Assembly: GCA_043228905.1 (NCBI GenBank)
Contig: JBHGNT010000001.1
Span: 372,001-436,000 of the forward strand
Direction of reading: 5' to 3'
Length of the DNA: 64,000 nt
Source of the DNA: Azolla caroliniana
Lineage: Eukaryota; Polypodiophyta
Part shown: positions 1 to 9,791 of the stretch, piece by piece
Numbering within the stretch: the stretch's first letter is position 1
Layout: each line of letters opens with the position of its first letter
Translations under genes and position numbers: made by a program
The notes under the pieces: generated by a model
Databases searched by the model: none
What the model was told of the DNA's origin: nothing
Seen by the model: the letters and a program-made list of their open reading frames with translations, nothing else

Positions 1-636
1 GTTCCACTGTCTTCCCCGTTCCGATTCGGTAAGCAGCGCCTTCGAGTCGGAGACCGGTTCTTTATCTCTCCGACGCGCTTCTTCGTTCAAAATACTTGTC
101 TTTACCGTTTGTAGAGACAAGTTATCTTCGGTGCAGGAGGTGCTGAGAGTCACCACCAAGTTCTCCCAGCTGTCCGGCAATGTACACATCAGGATGATGG
201 CTTGCATTGCATCCTCCAACGGGAACTTGATCGCCGCAAGCTGGTTCACGAATCCCATGAACGTGCTTACGTGTTCCACCATACTCTCGCCGTCCCGGTA
301 CTTGAGGTTCACTATCTTCCTCATCAGGGAGGTCCGGTTCAACGCATTCTTCCTCTCATAGAGGCCCGACAGCTTCCGCCACATCTCATATGCGTTGGTG
401 TCGTTCGCCACATGCTGTAGAACGCTTACATCGACATATTGTCGGATCGTCGCTACGGCTTTCTGGTTCAGGAGCTTCCACTCCGACTCAAGTACCCCCT
501 TCGGTATTTCCGACCTGTCAATCGGTTCGTACAGGTCCCGAACAATCAGAAGATCCTCCATCTTGATCTTCCAGTCGGCGTAATTCTGCGCATTCAGCAC
601 CATCATGCCCGGAGGCCCACTACCGGCGCCTTCCAT
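1..636 (-). CDS. Copia gag-pol, N-terminal part (partial)
   Basis: The reading frame starts at an ATG at 636 and I see no stop before the window edge, giving about 212 residues. It encodes the UBN2-type Gag: an MEGAG start, the NYADWKIKMED motif, the YEMW block and the helical gag core. It ends just before the region that carries the CCHC knuckle in the homologous ORF at 51471. The product would assemble virus-like particles that package the element's RNA. Differences from the 51471 copy are scattered and partly silent. The annotation is secure for the family; functionality of the whole ORF is unknown. Confidence 0.85.
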   Translation of the reverse strand, partial: MEGAGSGPPGMMVLNAQNYADWKIKMEDLLIVRDLYEPIDRSEIPKGVLESEWKLLNQKAVATIRQYVDVSVLQHVANDTNAYEMWRKLSGLYERKNALNRTSLMRKIVNLKYRDGESMVEHVSTFMGFVNQLAAIKFPLEDAMQAIILMCTLPDSWENLVVTLSTSCTEDNLSLQTVKTSILNEEARRRDKEPVSDSKALLTESERGRQWN

Positions 637-667
637 TTTCTGTGTTACCGTCGCTCTGATACCACTT

Positions 668-1336
668 TGTCGAAATTCCGTGCTCGGCCACAACCGAGGA
701 ACTGGATCGATTCACAGAAAACGGGAAATACAACAATGCACGAAAACAATAGAGAGAAGGGTACACTGGATGTTTTACGTGAAAACCCTAAATGGGAAAA
801 ACCACGGGAGTGCAAGACTCCAACTATCACTATACGCGGGAATGTACAATGGCGAGCTGCAAGGCGACGACCTTGAGCTCACTGTCCTCGCCACAGGCGG
901 CGGTATTACACAGAGGCGTCGACCTCTTCCTTCCTCTTTCTCTCTCACTCTCTCTCGGCTGCTCTCACTTCGCTCCCTCTTAGTGGAAAACAGAAAAAAA
1001 TGAGCAACAACATAAACTGTTTGCCCTAAGTCATATTTATACACATATGACTTTCGGGCTATTTACAAATATAGCCTCATGGGCTCTTGGCAAACATATT
1101 CACAAATATGTCCCCGCATCCGGATCTCCCTCCGGGTACATTCGTCATCCGGCTCCGTAACCGGGGTCTTCAGCATCCGGCTCCGTAGCCGGGGTATTCA
1201 TCATCCGGCTCCATAGCCGGGGTCTTCATCATCCGGCACCGTAGCCGGGGTCTTCATCATCCGGCACCGTAACCGCAACCGGGCTTGCCGTCATTCATCT
1301 CCGGACATCCCATCCGGAGGGACCGAAATCCCAACA
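668..1336 (-). repeat. 5' LTR of Copia A1 element
   Basis: A 669-bp LTR reading TGTTGGGATT...TTTCGACA on the minus strand, directly followed by AAG and the primer binding site. It contains an inverted repeat around a TATA-like box (1024-1060) and a 28-bp tandem repeat in U3. It aligns along its length with the 620-bp LTRs at 50822 and 55558 but differs in U3 repeat number and many substitutions. Confidence 0.88.
1146..1275. repeat. 28-bp tandem repeat in LTR U3 (4 full copies plus a partial)
   Basis: Units begin at 1146, 1174, 1202, 1230 and 1258, each opening with CATCCGGC and containing a CCGGGGTCTTCAT-type core with a few substitutions. Because it lies in U3, upstream of the LTR TATA box, an enhancer-like role is possible but only inferred. 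Confidence 0.85.
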
Positions 1337-1567
1337 GTGAGCACGAGGTCGTTGCCTCTGTGAACTCACTGTTGTACATACTAACATAGTGATAGTTTGC
1401 AGTGTGTGAGCTGCCGTGGTTTTTTCCCTAGTTTGGGGTTTTCCACGTAAACCTCCTGTGTACTCTTCTCTTCTTTGTGTCGTGCTTTCATTTCCCGTTT
1501 TCTGTGCATGAATCTAAGCTCGGTTGTGGCCGAGCGTTGCATATAGGGGAGCGTTTAGTTCCTGACA
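1337..1567 (+). repeat. Copia A2 LTR fragment (3' part)
   Basis: Forward-oriented 3' part of an LTR matching the solo LTR at 24746-25553: shared blocks include GAGCACGAGGTCGTTGCCTC, the GTGGTTTTTTCCC / TTTTCCACGTAAAC pair and CGGTTGTGGCCGAGCGTTG. It ends in TGACA at 1567. Its left part is missing, cut by the A1 element whose LTR ends at 1336. It is itself inserted in Gypsy gag, whose coding resumes at 1568. Confidence 0.75.
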
Positions 1568-1849
1568 CGAACTATGAGCCTCACGGAGCTCCTTTAATTC
1601 TGCATGCATCCGGACAGCTACGACCCGACAGAAGAACTCCAGCCTCAATGCCTCGTCTACGCCACGCTCCTCCATATCCGCGTTGTAGGCTCCCAAGTAA
1701 GATGGGACTTCGTCCCCATTGAAACGGCCGACTCTTTCGACCACTCGCTCAACCGCTTGTTGCGCTGCTTCTCGCCTCATCACCACTCGTGCCGACTCCA
1801 ACACCACTTCAGCCACCATCACCGCGAGGTCGTCTTCTTCCAACTCCAT
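1568..1849 (-). pseudogene. Gypsy gag, N-terminal fragment
   Basis: From an ATG at 1849 about 94 residues of a plant Ty3/Gypsy Gag N-terminus are readable: an acidic MELEEDD start, an AAQQAVERVVERV helix and a FNGDEVPSYLGAYNADM segment typical of Gag particle cores. Coding is cut at 1568 by the Copia A2 LTR fragment; the apparent continuation to 1514 lies in that LTR. A primer-binding-like site and an LTR precede it, so it is the start of an element lying downstream of the LTR at 1888-2700, not the gag of the element at 2701-9379. It is broken. Confidence 0.72.
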
Positions 1850-1866
1850 CCTCCCTTGCCGCCTTT

Positions 1867-1882
1867 CACGTCGGGTTCACCA
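1867..1882 (-). other. Gypsy primer binding site
   Basis: The minus strand reads TGGTGAACCCGACGTG three to five bases after the LTR end at 1888, between LTR and gag start, as expected for a tRNA primer site. Which tRNA it matches was not checked. Confidence 0.65.
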
Positions 1883-1887
1883 AAAGA

Positions 1888-2065
1888 TGTCGCGTTGTTA
1901 CGCGCGTGCGTGTAGAAGGGCGGGACCACGGGGGTCTCGGACGAGGGAAGAAGGGAAGCCGAGAAGATGATTCCGGACGCGTTCCGGAAGCAACCAAACG
2001 AGAGAGGGAGAGAAAGAGAGAGAGAAAGAGAGAGAGAAAGAGAGGGAGCGCGCCCTTGACGCCGA

Positions 2066-2096
<31 letters not shown>

Positions 2097-2700
2097 CGCG
2101 CCGACCCAACTCACGCCGTTATGTACGGGCAACGCAGGGAAGGGAACACCAAAACACCCACACAAACAGAGACACGAGTATGCACAGACGGATACTTGTA
2201 TGTATATTACAAAGGGGGGGAGAATACATTCCCGGCCTAGAGCCGGGCCACGGTAGGGTAGGTTACAACAACAGTTTGCTGCCAAGCGGCCTTCCGGGGA
2301 GCTCTCGGGCTCGTCACGCAGAGCGGGGTCTTGCACAGGAGACCGAGCAGAAACAACCCTCAACGGTCGACCTCCCTGCGAAGAAGAAGAAGAAGAAGAA
2401 GAAGAAGAAGAAGAAGAAAACTAACTCTAAACCTAACGGTATACCCTCTAACACAAAAATGGGCAACCCTTTCACAAAGGGCGCTCCCTTCCTTTTATAG
2501 AACAAGGAGAGGGATGCGTTACAATGTGGGATAAATCCCGACTTACATGGGATCGTCTGTCCCGACTTGACTACTCTTCGGCGCCATAAAGGTGCCCTCG
2601 TTATTCACACTAAATGTACAAGGGTGAGCACACATGCTGCACCCCGCCAATGTAGCCAATGTTTCCCGGTTTCCGCCTCTGGCCGAAACTCTTCACGACA
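1888..2700 (-). repeat. Gypsy LTR shared by two element bodies
   Basis: An 813-bp LTR reading TGTCGTGAAG...CGCGACA on the minus strand, so its ends are inverted (TGTCG/CGACA). The accessory ORF region abuts its right end, making it the 3' LTR of the pol-bearing element. Its left end is followed by a primer binding site and a gag start, making it also a 5' LTR. It contains GA, CA and GAA microsatellites (about 2004-2044, 2073-2096, 2378-2417) and the U5 GC motif at 1921-1944. A stretch reading CCTTTTATAGAAC near 2490 resembles that in the LTR at 28195-28847. Confidence 0.82.
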
Positions 2701-4271
2701 CCGTTCCCATCTGCGATTTGATCTCCGCAACTTGCTGTTCCTCCTTCAATTGCTTGATGATTATGACGTTGTCGTCCGCCTGCTCCTTGTAATGCGTCAA
2801 TTGCCCTTGATATGTGCTTTGTAATTTTTGCAATACCGTTGTCGCTCTCTCCCTTTCTTCCTGTTGCTGCCTCTGGAGCTCCATCCGGACCTTCTCCGCC
2901 TCGTCCAACCGTCTTGTATTTTCTGCTCGTTCGTCGGCAAGCGCCGTCGTGGCCTGATCAACTTCCTGCCGGAGCTCGGCCATCCATTCCTTATGCTCTG
3001 TTTCCAGCCGTTTGTAGTCCGGGTGCAGGTGCTCAAAATCATCTGTCTTTTGCTTGAGTCGTACGTTGATCTGTCGACGGGCCCGGTCCTCGCGGTCCTT
3101 CTGCTGGCGGAGCTCCTCCTTTAACCGTTCAATTTCCGTTTCCGCCATCTTCCGCAGCTTGTCCTTTTCCTGCAGCACTTTGTCTTTTTCCTCCCTTAGC
3201 TGGTCGTAAGCTTGATGGCCTTTCCGAAGGCTCTCCTCTGCCCGGCGGAGGTTCTCAGCAATCTTCTTTAATTTTGCTTCGGCTGCTGTCTTCAATTCCC
3301 GTTCACGGCTCCTTAGCGCTTCTTGTGCGGCAAGTTCATCTCTCAATTCCGCAAGCTCCTGGGCTTGTGCCGCATCTCTCTTTGGAACGGTTTCCGTTGC
3401 TGGGGTCTTATTAGTATGTACAAGTTGGTTTGTTTCTTTATCCTGTACACTTATCAGAGTCACTGGTGCTTGGATCTGTGTTGCCATTAAGGCCATTTTG
3501 GCCATTTCTGCCGTGACCTGATCCAAGTCTTTTTCAAGGCACTGGAATCTGGACCGGGCCGTCTCTAGTTGTTCGGTTGTGACGAGCAACCGTTCACTTT
3601 GCACTCTTTCTTCCGCCTCAATATACCCCACTGCTCCGCCACAGGCTACCGGTGCATTGTTGTTGCGCTTGCACGGAGGTTTGACGAATGGGCTCGCTTG
3701 TGGGTGGGTGGTCCTGCCTGATTGCGCCGAGTTGCAATTCCGTTTCTGTCCGTGGACCACCCTGCTGTCCTGGTTCCCCTTGTGCTTCTTCTTGGTTGGC
3801 TGAGGGAGGCTGAATTGACCTTTCCGGTTCTGGCGGAACGGGACTTGCCAGTGGTGTAGGGGCTTCTGATTCCGGTGCCATGCGCACTGGTTCCGGTTCC
3901 TCCCTTGGCGTGGGAATCTTAGTATGGGGAACCAGTGTTCCCTCCATCTGAGGGTGCGAACGTTTCCCGACAGCCTCAACGGTCCTTGCCGACGACCGTT
4001 GCTGGAGGTGCTCCGTGGGCTCCTCCTCTATTTCCTTTTCCTGAGTCCCGTCATTGATTTTCGCCGCCACGGGGTCCGCTTCTCTATTCACCGGTCGGCG
4101 GAGTGTAATCTTTACGGGCCGTACTGGTGGTTCCTCCTGCGCATCCGTTGGCCGCTTCCGGCTGGCGCTCTCCTTTCCCGCCTGTTCTGCATCCACCGCC
4201 TTCCCCTTAGTGGCCTTAGAGGCCAACAACTGTTGTCTTTTGGAAGCAGTCTTTGGGGTGCTGTCCGCCAC
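2693..4271 (-). pseudogene. Gypsy accessory ORF, C-terminal part (coiled coil)
   Basis: Two overlapping minus frames read as one disrupted protein. The upstream part (4271-3618) is rich in Pro, Glu and Lys (PVRPVKITLRRPVNRE, PPEPERSIQPP) and looks disordered. The downstream part (within 3979-2693) is a long coiled coil of Glu/Lys/Arg/Gln heptads (EAKLKKIAENLRRAEESL, KEELRQQKDREDRARRQ, and onwards), about 230 residues, ending seven bases inside the LTR. The frame changes around 3620-3700. The 4271 start is GTG in a shifted frame, not a real initiation site. Between integrase and 3' LTR an accessory retroelement protein is the best reading. No catalytic motif is visible and its function is unknown. 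Confidence 0.6.
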
Positions 4272-5013
4272 TCTTCCCCGCTTCTTGGGCTGGACAGGCT
4301 AGACGGGTGGCACAAGCAAGGTGAGCCACTGCGTTACTGCGTGCCATATCCTCCGTCCGTCTCGGCCTTCTTTGCCGTCTTTTCCTCTGACGATCTTTGA
4401 TCGCCGCACACAAACCGTCTGCGATCAATACCAGCCAATCCACCTTGATCCCTTCATAGGTGGCAATGATCATCCCTGCCCGGTTCTGCGGCATGACAGG
4501 GGGTCTAGGGTACACATGGTTGTATTCATGGAGCACACGGGCAATCTCGCGGAACAACATATCTCCGCTGCCCTGTGTCTGGTAGCCCTTGCTGGCTAGG
4601 GAGTACTCACCAAAATACTTGATGAGTTGCTCCGAGGTCGGATTGTCGATTGTGAATATGCCTCCCTCCGGAAGGCCTGTTAACGCACGGATCACCTCCG
4701 CCGTTATGACCTCTATGTCGATTTCTTTGATCACCTTGTCGGCTTCTTTGTGTGGCGGTGCCTCCTTAATCGTCAAGAAGCCCTCGAGCCCGTGTTGCTT
4801 TAGCCATTTCTTGGCGGCTTCCGACAGCGTTTGCGGGTCCATGTCTGTGTCGAGGTCGGATTGTGGTGGCGAGGTTGGATGGTGATGAGAGTGAGAGTGA
4901 GAGAGAGAGAGGTCAGAAAGCGGGGGTTCTCTGTGCGTAGGTTCTCGTCTGGTGATCTTCCAACGCCTTGGTGCTTCTGTGCTCCTGGGTTCGCGAAAGT
5001 AGAAGGTCTCCAT
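4216..5013 (-). pseudogene. Gypsy accessory ORF, N-terminal part
   Basis: Open minus frame from ATG 5013 (METFYFREPRS) or 4842 (MDPQTLSEAAKKW); the earlier start at 5064 is GTG. After a basic, His/Ser-rich leader comes a globular segment of about 150 residues (KKWLKQHGLEGFLTIKE, ITAEVIRALTGLPEGG, YSLASKGYQTQGSGDMLFRE), then a basic tail RQRKRRQRRPRR that could bind nucleic acid or act as a nuclear signal. It runs out of frame near 4260, where the sequence continues in the frame of the next ORF, so the two were probably one protein. The ITAEVIRALTGLP-type motif resembles accessory proteins of plant Gypsy elements by recollection only; no database match was made. Confidence 0.55.
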
Positions 5014-5113
5014 GCGTCGTGGTTTTTCTCTGTGCATTCTGGCGCCTTTTTCGAGCGTGTGCACGTCGTGTCCTAAAATAGCATTATGTCCTGTGGCGGC
5101 ACTTAAATGCCCA

Positions 5114-6664
5114 CTACGTACCTTTTCGCTCCTCGCTCTCTCGTCCGTTCATACCTCGCTTTTTTTTTTTTTTTTTTTTAAATGTAGTGTGAGGATACTT
5201 GTCCGTTGGTCCTATCGGACCCTTACCGGCCTCATTACGGTTTTCCGTCGCCTCATTCTCCCCAATTACCGGCTTGCCGTCTCCTCCGTCTTGGTGGTTG
5301 TCGTTTCCCTCACAGGTTGCCGTTTCCGCACCGGTTCCCGATCCGGTGTCGGTCCTTTGCTCAAATGGGTTCTTGGGCATCGGTCCTCTATATGGCTTTA
5401 ATCTGAATCCATTGACCCATTTGCCTAGCACTTCGCTAGCAAGTGTCCCTAACTGGTAGGACCCATTATACTCACGTGTCAGCCAATACGGGCCGGTCCA
5501 TATAAACCGTAGTTTACCCGGCATCTTGCCCATCCGGGTCTGAAATACTAACATCGGCTTGCCAATTTCGAACATTTTTTCATTTCCTTTCCTGTGCCGG
5601 TCGACAAATGCTTTCCGTCGCCATTGTTCCAATTCTAAGTGCAGGATGCTTGCCGGTCGTTGTTCCTCGAGTTCATACAACGTTGTTAACCGTATTGCCT
5701 CCGACTCCTTCTCGTTCAGCCGTTCCCGTAGCTGGATCCGTAAGCTTGGTACTTGGAATTCCACCGGCATGACCGCTAACCGGAACGCTAACCGGAACGG
5801 TGTTATTCGGATGCTCGTTTTGTATGTTGTTCGGTATGCCCAAAGCGCGCTATGTAGCTTGGTATTCCCCCCTTGGTCGCTTATTAATTCGATTGGGCAT
5901 CCGTAACGGCACCAGATGTATTCGTATAGAAATTTTGCCATTGACGCAGCGGTGTTGTCTCTTAAGGCTTTGGCCTCCACCCATTTCGTGCAGTAATCCG
6001 TCGCGACGATGACGTACCGATTACCTGTTCTCATTGCCGGTGGTTTGAACGGTCCAACAAAGTCCAGCCCCCACTTCTGGAATGGTTCGAGTGGTAGTAC
6101 AGGCTGGTGTTGCATCCGAGCTTGCTCTGTTGGCTGGCCCATTCGTTGGCATAGGTCACATTCTTTTGCGTACCATACAACATCTCTTAATGTAGTTGGC
6201 CACCATAGGCCACTTTGCCTTATTTTCCTGGCCGTCGCATCTCCGGCATAGTGACCTCCGGCAACACCGCAGTGGTCGTCCCTCAGTATGAGGTCCTTTT
6301 CATCGCTGCGCACAGCCCGTCTCCATATGCCTTTTGTGCCCTTGTGGTAAAGTGTGTCTCGCAATAAGCAAAAATGTCGGCTTTGCACCGCCAGGCGTTT
6401 CCTTTCGTCCCGGTTCATCTCCTCCGGAGGCAATCTTGTGCTCAGAAACTGGTGCATATTTGTGAGCCACTTGTCTTCCTGTGCCACCGTTTCATCTGCT
6501 GTCGTTTCCGTAGTGACTCGAAACAACTCCGCATCTGGAAACTCGTCCGCTACTCTGTCGCCCGTCTCTCTGGACTCTAATGGCTTAAATAATCCGCTAC
6601 AGCATGCTGTATACCGGGTCGGTGGAATATTTCGAACTCGAATTCCTGTAACAGTAAGGTCCAC
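5114..6664 (-). pseudogene. Gypsy integrase with internal deletion
   Basis: The frame carries the HHCC zinc module (His in RDDHCG and GGHYAG, Cys in ECDLC), then the catalytic core with the first Asp in WGLDFVGPF and the second in ISDQGG. Directly after SDQGG, at about 5861-5868, it jumps to NTKLHSALWAYRTTYKTS, so the roughly 50-60 residues that normally hold the catalytic Glu are missing without loss of frame. The C-terminus has the GPY/F module (TGPYWLTREYNGSYQLG) and an acidic tail with poly-Lys encoded by the run at 5161-5179. The first about 30 codons overlap the RNase H frame and are shadow. Integrase joins element DNA to the host chromosome; this copy cannot. Confidence 0.82.
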
Positions 6665-8067
6665 CGGGCCAACTTACGGGTGAGTGACGCCTTGGACACC
6701 AGGTAGAGGAGTGCCGAATGATCTACATGGAAGGAAAGCTTCCTTCCCAATAAATAATGCCGAAACTTTGTCACACTGTAGATCATCCCTAGAGCTTCCC
6801 GCTCCGTGGTAGAGTAGTTCCATTCCGCTTGGGATAGCTTTCGGCTGGCATAGTACACTGGCCAGTACCACTTTGGCTTCGTAAGCTGCATCAGTGCGCT
6901 TCCAATTGCGATGTCGGAGGCATCCACGAACACATGAAATTCTTTACTCCAATCCGGAGGCTGCACTACCGATGCTTTCGACAATAGTACCTTGAGGGCC
7001 GTATACGCCCTATCCTCGGTGTCCGTCCACTGGAATGGTGTTTGATGTACCGCGGCATGCAACGGTGTAGCCAGGTTGGCCAAGTATCGGAGCATCCAGC
7101 TATGCCACCGGATCTGGCCTAAGAACCGGCTCAATGCCTTTGCCGTTGCCGGCACCGGTGCTTCTAATATGGCTTTCACTTTGTCCGGGTCGACTGCAAT
7201 GCCTTCTTTGCTCACAATATGTCCTAGTAGGGTTCCACTGGACAAGCCAAATACACACTTCGCCGGATTCAAGCTTAGCCGGTACGCTCTACACTTTTCT
7301 AGACAAAGACGGAGGTGCTGAAAATGGTCCTCTTCCCGGCTATAGACGGTGAAATCGTCAAGGAAAACCTGGATAAAAGTCGGGATATATTCACCAAATA
7401 TTTCCATGATGATTCGTTGGAATGTTGTCGGTGCCGTTTTGAGTCCGAACATCATCACCACGGCCACAAACACCCCCCATTCGGTGACGAAAGCCGTTTT
7501 CTCTTGGTCGTCGGGGTGCATCCGTATCTGATTATACCCGCTGAATCCGTCTAGAAAGCTATAGACCTCATGGCCGGCGACAGCATCCAACACTCCATCT
7601 GTGAACGGAAGTGGAAACGCATCCGTTACCGTAGCCGCATTGAGTTTCCGGTAGTCCACACAAACTCGAATTTTTCCGTTCTTCTTCGGTACGACTACGA
7701 TCGGGCTCAGCCATGTCTCTTTGTTTACCGGACGGATAAAGCCAACTCTTAGCAGTTTGTCGATTTCCTCCTTGATTTTGGCGGCATAATTGGGATTCAT
7801 CTAGTACCGTCTTTGTGCCACTGGTTTTGCGTCCTTGCTCAAGTGAATCTGATGCTGGTATAACTGAGGGTCGAGCCCTCGCATGTCTTCGTATGACCAG
7901 GCAAACACGTCGCGAAATTCCGTGAGAAGTGTGATCATCGCCGTTTTGTCTTCGAACTTCATCTCCTTGGCGATGTGCACCGGTTTTGCTTCGTCTATGG
8001 TCCCTAGGTTCACCTCTTCAAGTTGCGACGCTTTTACGCGCTGTGAAACGGCCATTTCCCGTTCCAA
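6577..8067 (-). pseudogene. Gypsy reverse transcriptase-RNase H
   Basis: The pol segment begins in the linker before RT (8067-7801) and continues through RT and RNase H (7800-6577). An in-frame TAG at 7801-7803 separates QRRY from MNPNYAAKIKEEIDKLL. RT motifs are readable: WLSPIVVVPKKNGKIRVCVDYRKLN is present in full, then SFLDGFSGYNQI, and the catalytic box is FLDD in place of YVDD, a known Gypsy variation. RNase H follows (FHVFVDASDIAIGSALMQ, TTEREALGMIYSVTKFRHYL, HVDHSALLYL). The frame is lost after VADYLSH near 6580-6600, where integrase continues in another frame. Clear family, clear pseudogene. Confidence 0.85.
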
Positions 8068-8119
8068 CGCTTCCTGCCCTTGTCGTAACTCTCAGATTGC
8101 GTCCTTATCCGGTTCTGCT

Positions 8120-8302
8120 TCAGTCTCTTCCGGTAGTAATTACTGTGTCGGGGAGTTCTTTCCCTTTTACAATGGCAGTAATTACCGGACTATTGGTGTC
8201 CACCACCGTTGGTCCCTCCTCTGGATTCGAGAAGAGTACCGGTGCCTGTGATGATTCTCCTACCGTCATGGCTGTCTTCAGTCCTTCCGTGAATCTCGGC
8301 AC
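8120..8302 (-). pseudogene. Remnant just upstream of Gypsy protease; protease core missing
   Basis: The minus frame reads PRFTEGLKTAMTVG, NPEEGPTVVDTNSPVITAIV and KGKELPDTVI, a segment that normally leads into the aspartic protease. It breaks into TTGRD and a stop at 8120. The next recognisable pol segment starts about 50 bases on, so the catalytic Asp-containing core (around 100 residues) appears deleted. The element would need protease from another copy. Confidence 0.6.
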
Positions 8303-8569
8303 GAGTTGTAGGAGTCTTCCTAGTGGCAGCGTAATCTAGCATTCTTGCAACGCCTGCCATGTCTCGTTCTCGGAGTGATTGCCGCCAGCAAGCCCTACGA
8401 TGTTCTCTTTTTGCCGCTCTAAGTCTGTTACGTTTTGCTCGTTTGCTCGTTTGCTTCACCCATTCCGTCGCTTGCTTCCGGATGGTCTCCTGTGTTTATC
8501 ATTCCTTGGCCATGCCCTTCGACCTTGTGGTCACCTGCTATAGATCTGCCACTTCAGGGACTACCATAT

Positions 8570-9379
8570 TTATTGCCGGTCGTTTGTCATAGCTCTTCGT
8601 CGGGCATTGATTACTATAATGGCCTTCCTGTCGACAGTAGTAGCAGTAGGATTTCCGGGTATTGTTGGATTCGGCATTGTTTGTTGTACCCGGGGCAGGT
8701 CCTGTGGTAAACGCGGGGTTTTGGGCCGGTTGGCTGCTTGAAGCTCCTTGTTCCGGATCCTGTGGGTGACCGCCTTTTTTGAAATGCCGTTTTTTGTTAT
8801 AGTTCTTCTTATTGCGGTACTCTTGACGAGGTTGGTCGTTATATCTGCCGTATTCCTCCCGGTGCTGACGATACCCGGGGGAGTGCTCCCGGTCGTAATG
8901 TTCATATCGTCTATTGTAATCCCGGTACCGATCATATCTATCGTCCCGGTCGTAGTTATCCCGCTAATCACCGTACCGGACATCATTCTCCCGTCGATCG
9001 CCATACCGGACATCCTGTGCCGGTCGGTCGCGGTCCATTCGCCGCAAGTGTTCCTCTTCTTCATCCCGGCTGCTGCGTGGCTCTATTTGTCGGACGGGCG
9101 GTGCTTGCCGGTTCAATAGATTATACTCGCACCTATCCGTCGTATGACCCTTGGATTGACAGATTACACATTGCGTCCTCATAGTGCATTCTAGTGCCGA
9201 GTGTCCAGAATTCAAGTAGGTTGTGCATTGTATTGCTTGCCGAAACTGGAGGTCTTCATCGGACGGTAACGCCCGTTGGAGTGCTCCCAGTGTGAGCCAG
9301 GAGCTTGTCTTTTCCATCTCTCTCACCCGGTCAATGACCTGGTCGATGGTACTTTCGCGGAAGTCAATTACGAAAACCG
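8570..9379 (-). pseudogene. Gypsy gag, C-terminal part with zinc knuckles
   Basis: The frame from about 9379 reads VIDFRESTIDQVIDRVREMEK, then two knuckles. The first is degenerate (CTTYLNSGHSALEC, Tyr where the second Cys should be). The second, CVICQSKGHTTDRC, is an intact CCHC. An Arg/Asp-rich tail follows (DRDRPAQDVRYGDRRENDVRYGD) and the frame shifts near 8964-9000, after which the low-complexity RG/YD-rich tail continues in the overlapping frame down to 8570. This nucleocapsid region binds element RNA. The N-terminal gag is missing, replaced by the LTR-like sequence at 9380. Confidence 0.72.
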
Positions 9380-9791
9380 TGCGTAGGCAAGAGGATTAGG
9401 CTCAACGATTAATCCGACTTAATTAGGTTACTTAGCAAGATCGTCCTTAATAATCACACGCGTAAGATATAACAATGAATGCAGAACGGCAATTAACACA
9501 GAGAGATAAAAACACTAAGCTTCATTAATTATCCGCTGCCCATTACATTGTATCCAGGCCTTTAAATAGGTTTCCGGTTTGTAGTACAAAACGGTGCCAT
9601 CCGCACCTGTTCGGGATCGGTCCGGATCCGAAACAACATACCGATTCCGGTCCGTCCGTCCACACTAATAGCTCACTTATAACCATTCCTTAATAATTAA
9701 ATAACTCCTTCGTTTCACACTTTGGACTCCTTTGCCGGCCGGTAACATTTTTTACGTCGGAAGGTTGTTGTCTTAGACATTGGTGGTGCAG
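9380..9791 (-). repeat. LTR-like block, probable solo LTR in Gypsy gag
   Basis: Read on the minus strand there is a CTATTTAAAGGCC TATA-type box near 9563, a transcribed-leader-like stretch and an end in CTTGCCTACGCA at 9380, which is where Gypsy gag coding stops. A TG start is possible at 9791, giving TG...CA, but no target duplication was found. The right border is a guess. Confidence 0.4.

Larger units (their letters stand above)
1..1336 (-). mobile_element. Copia family A1 retrotransposon, 5' part (runs off the window)
   Basis: Reversed Ty1/Copia element. From right to left it has its 5' LTR (668-1336), a three-base spacer, a primer binding site (653-664, reverse complement of tggtatcagagc, the standard initiator-Met tRNA site of plant Copia) and the gag start. 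The rest lies beyond the left edge. It is the same family as the complete element at 50822-56177: gag matches at roughly 96% by eye, while the LTR is clearly more divergent. It is inserted inside an LTR fragment of a sister subfamily (1337-1567). The far LTR and the target duplication are outside the window, so its completeness cannot be judged. Confidence 0.9.
1888..9379 (-). mobile_element. Degenerate Ty3/Gypsy element with 3' accessory ORF region (Athila/Tat-like layout)
   Basis: From right to left: gag C-terminus with zinc knuckles, a remnant just before protease, reverse transcriptase/RNase H, integrase with a GPY/F-type C-terminus, about 2.3 kb of accessory ORF sequence, then the 3' LTR. 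No chromodomain is seen. Extra ORFs between integrase and the 3' LTR are known in the Athila and Tat groups, so placement there is reasonable but rests on layout, not a tree. The 5' LTR and gag N-terminus are absent on the right, where an unrelated LTR-like block begins at 9380. Several lesions (missing protease, in-frame TAG, frameshift, integrase deletion) make it non-autonomous. Confidence 0.8.
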
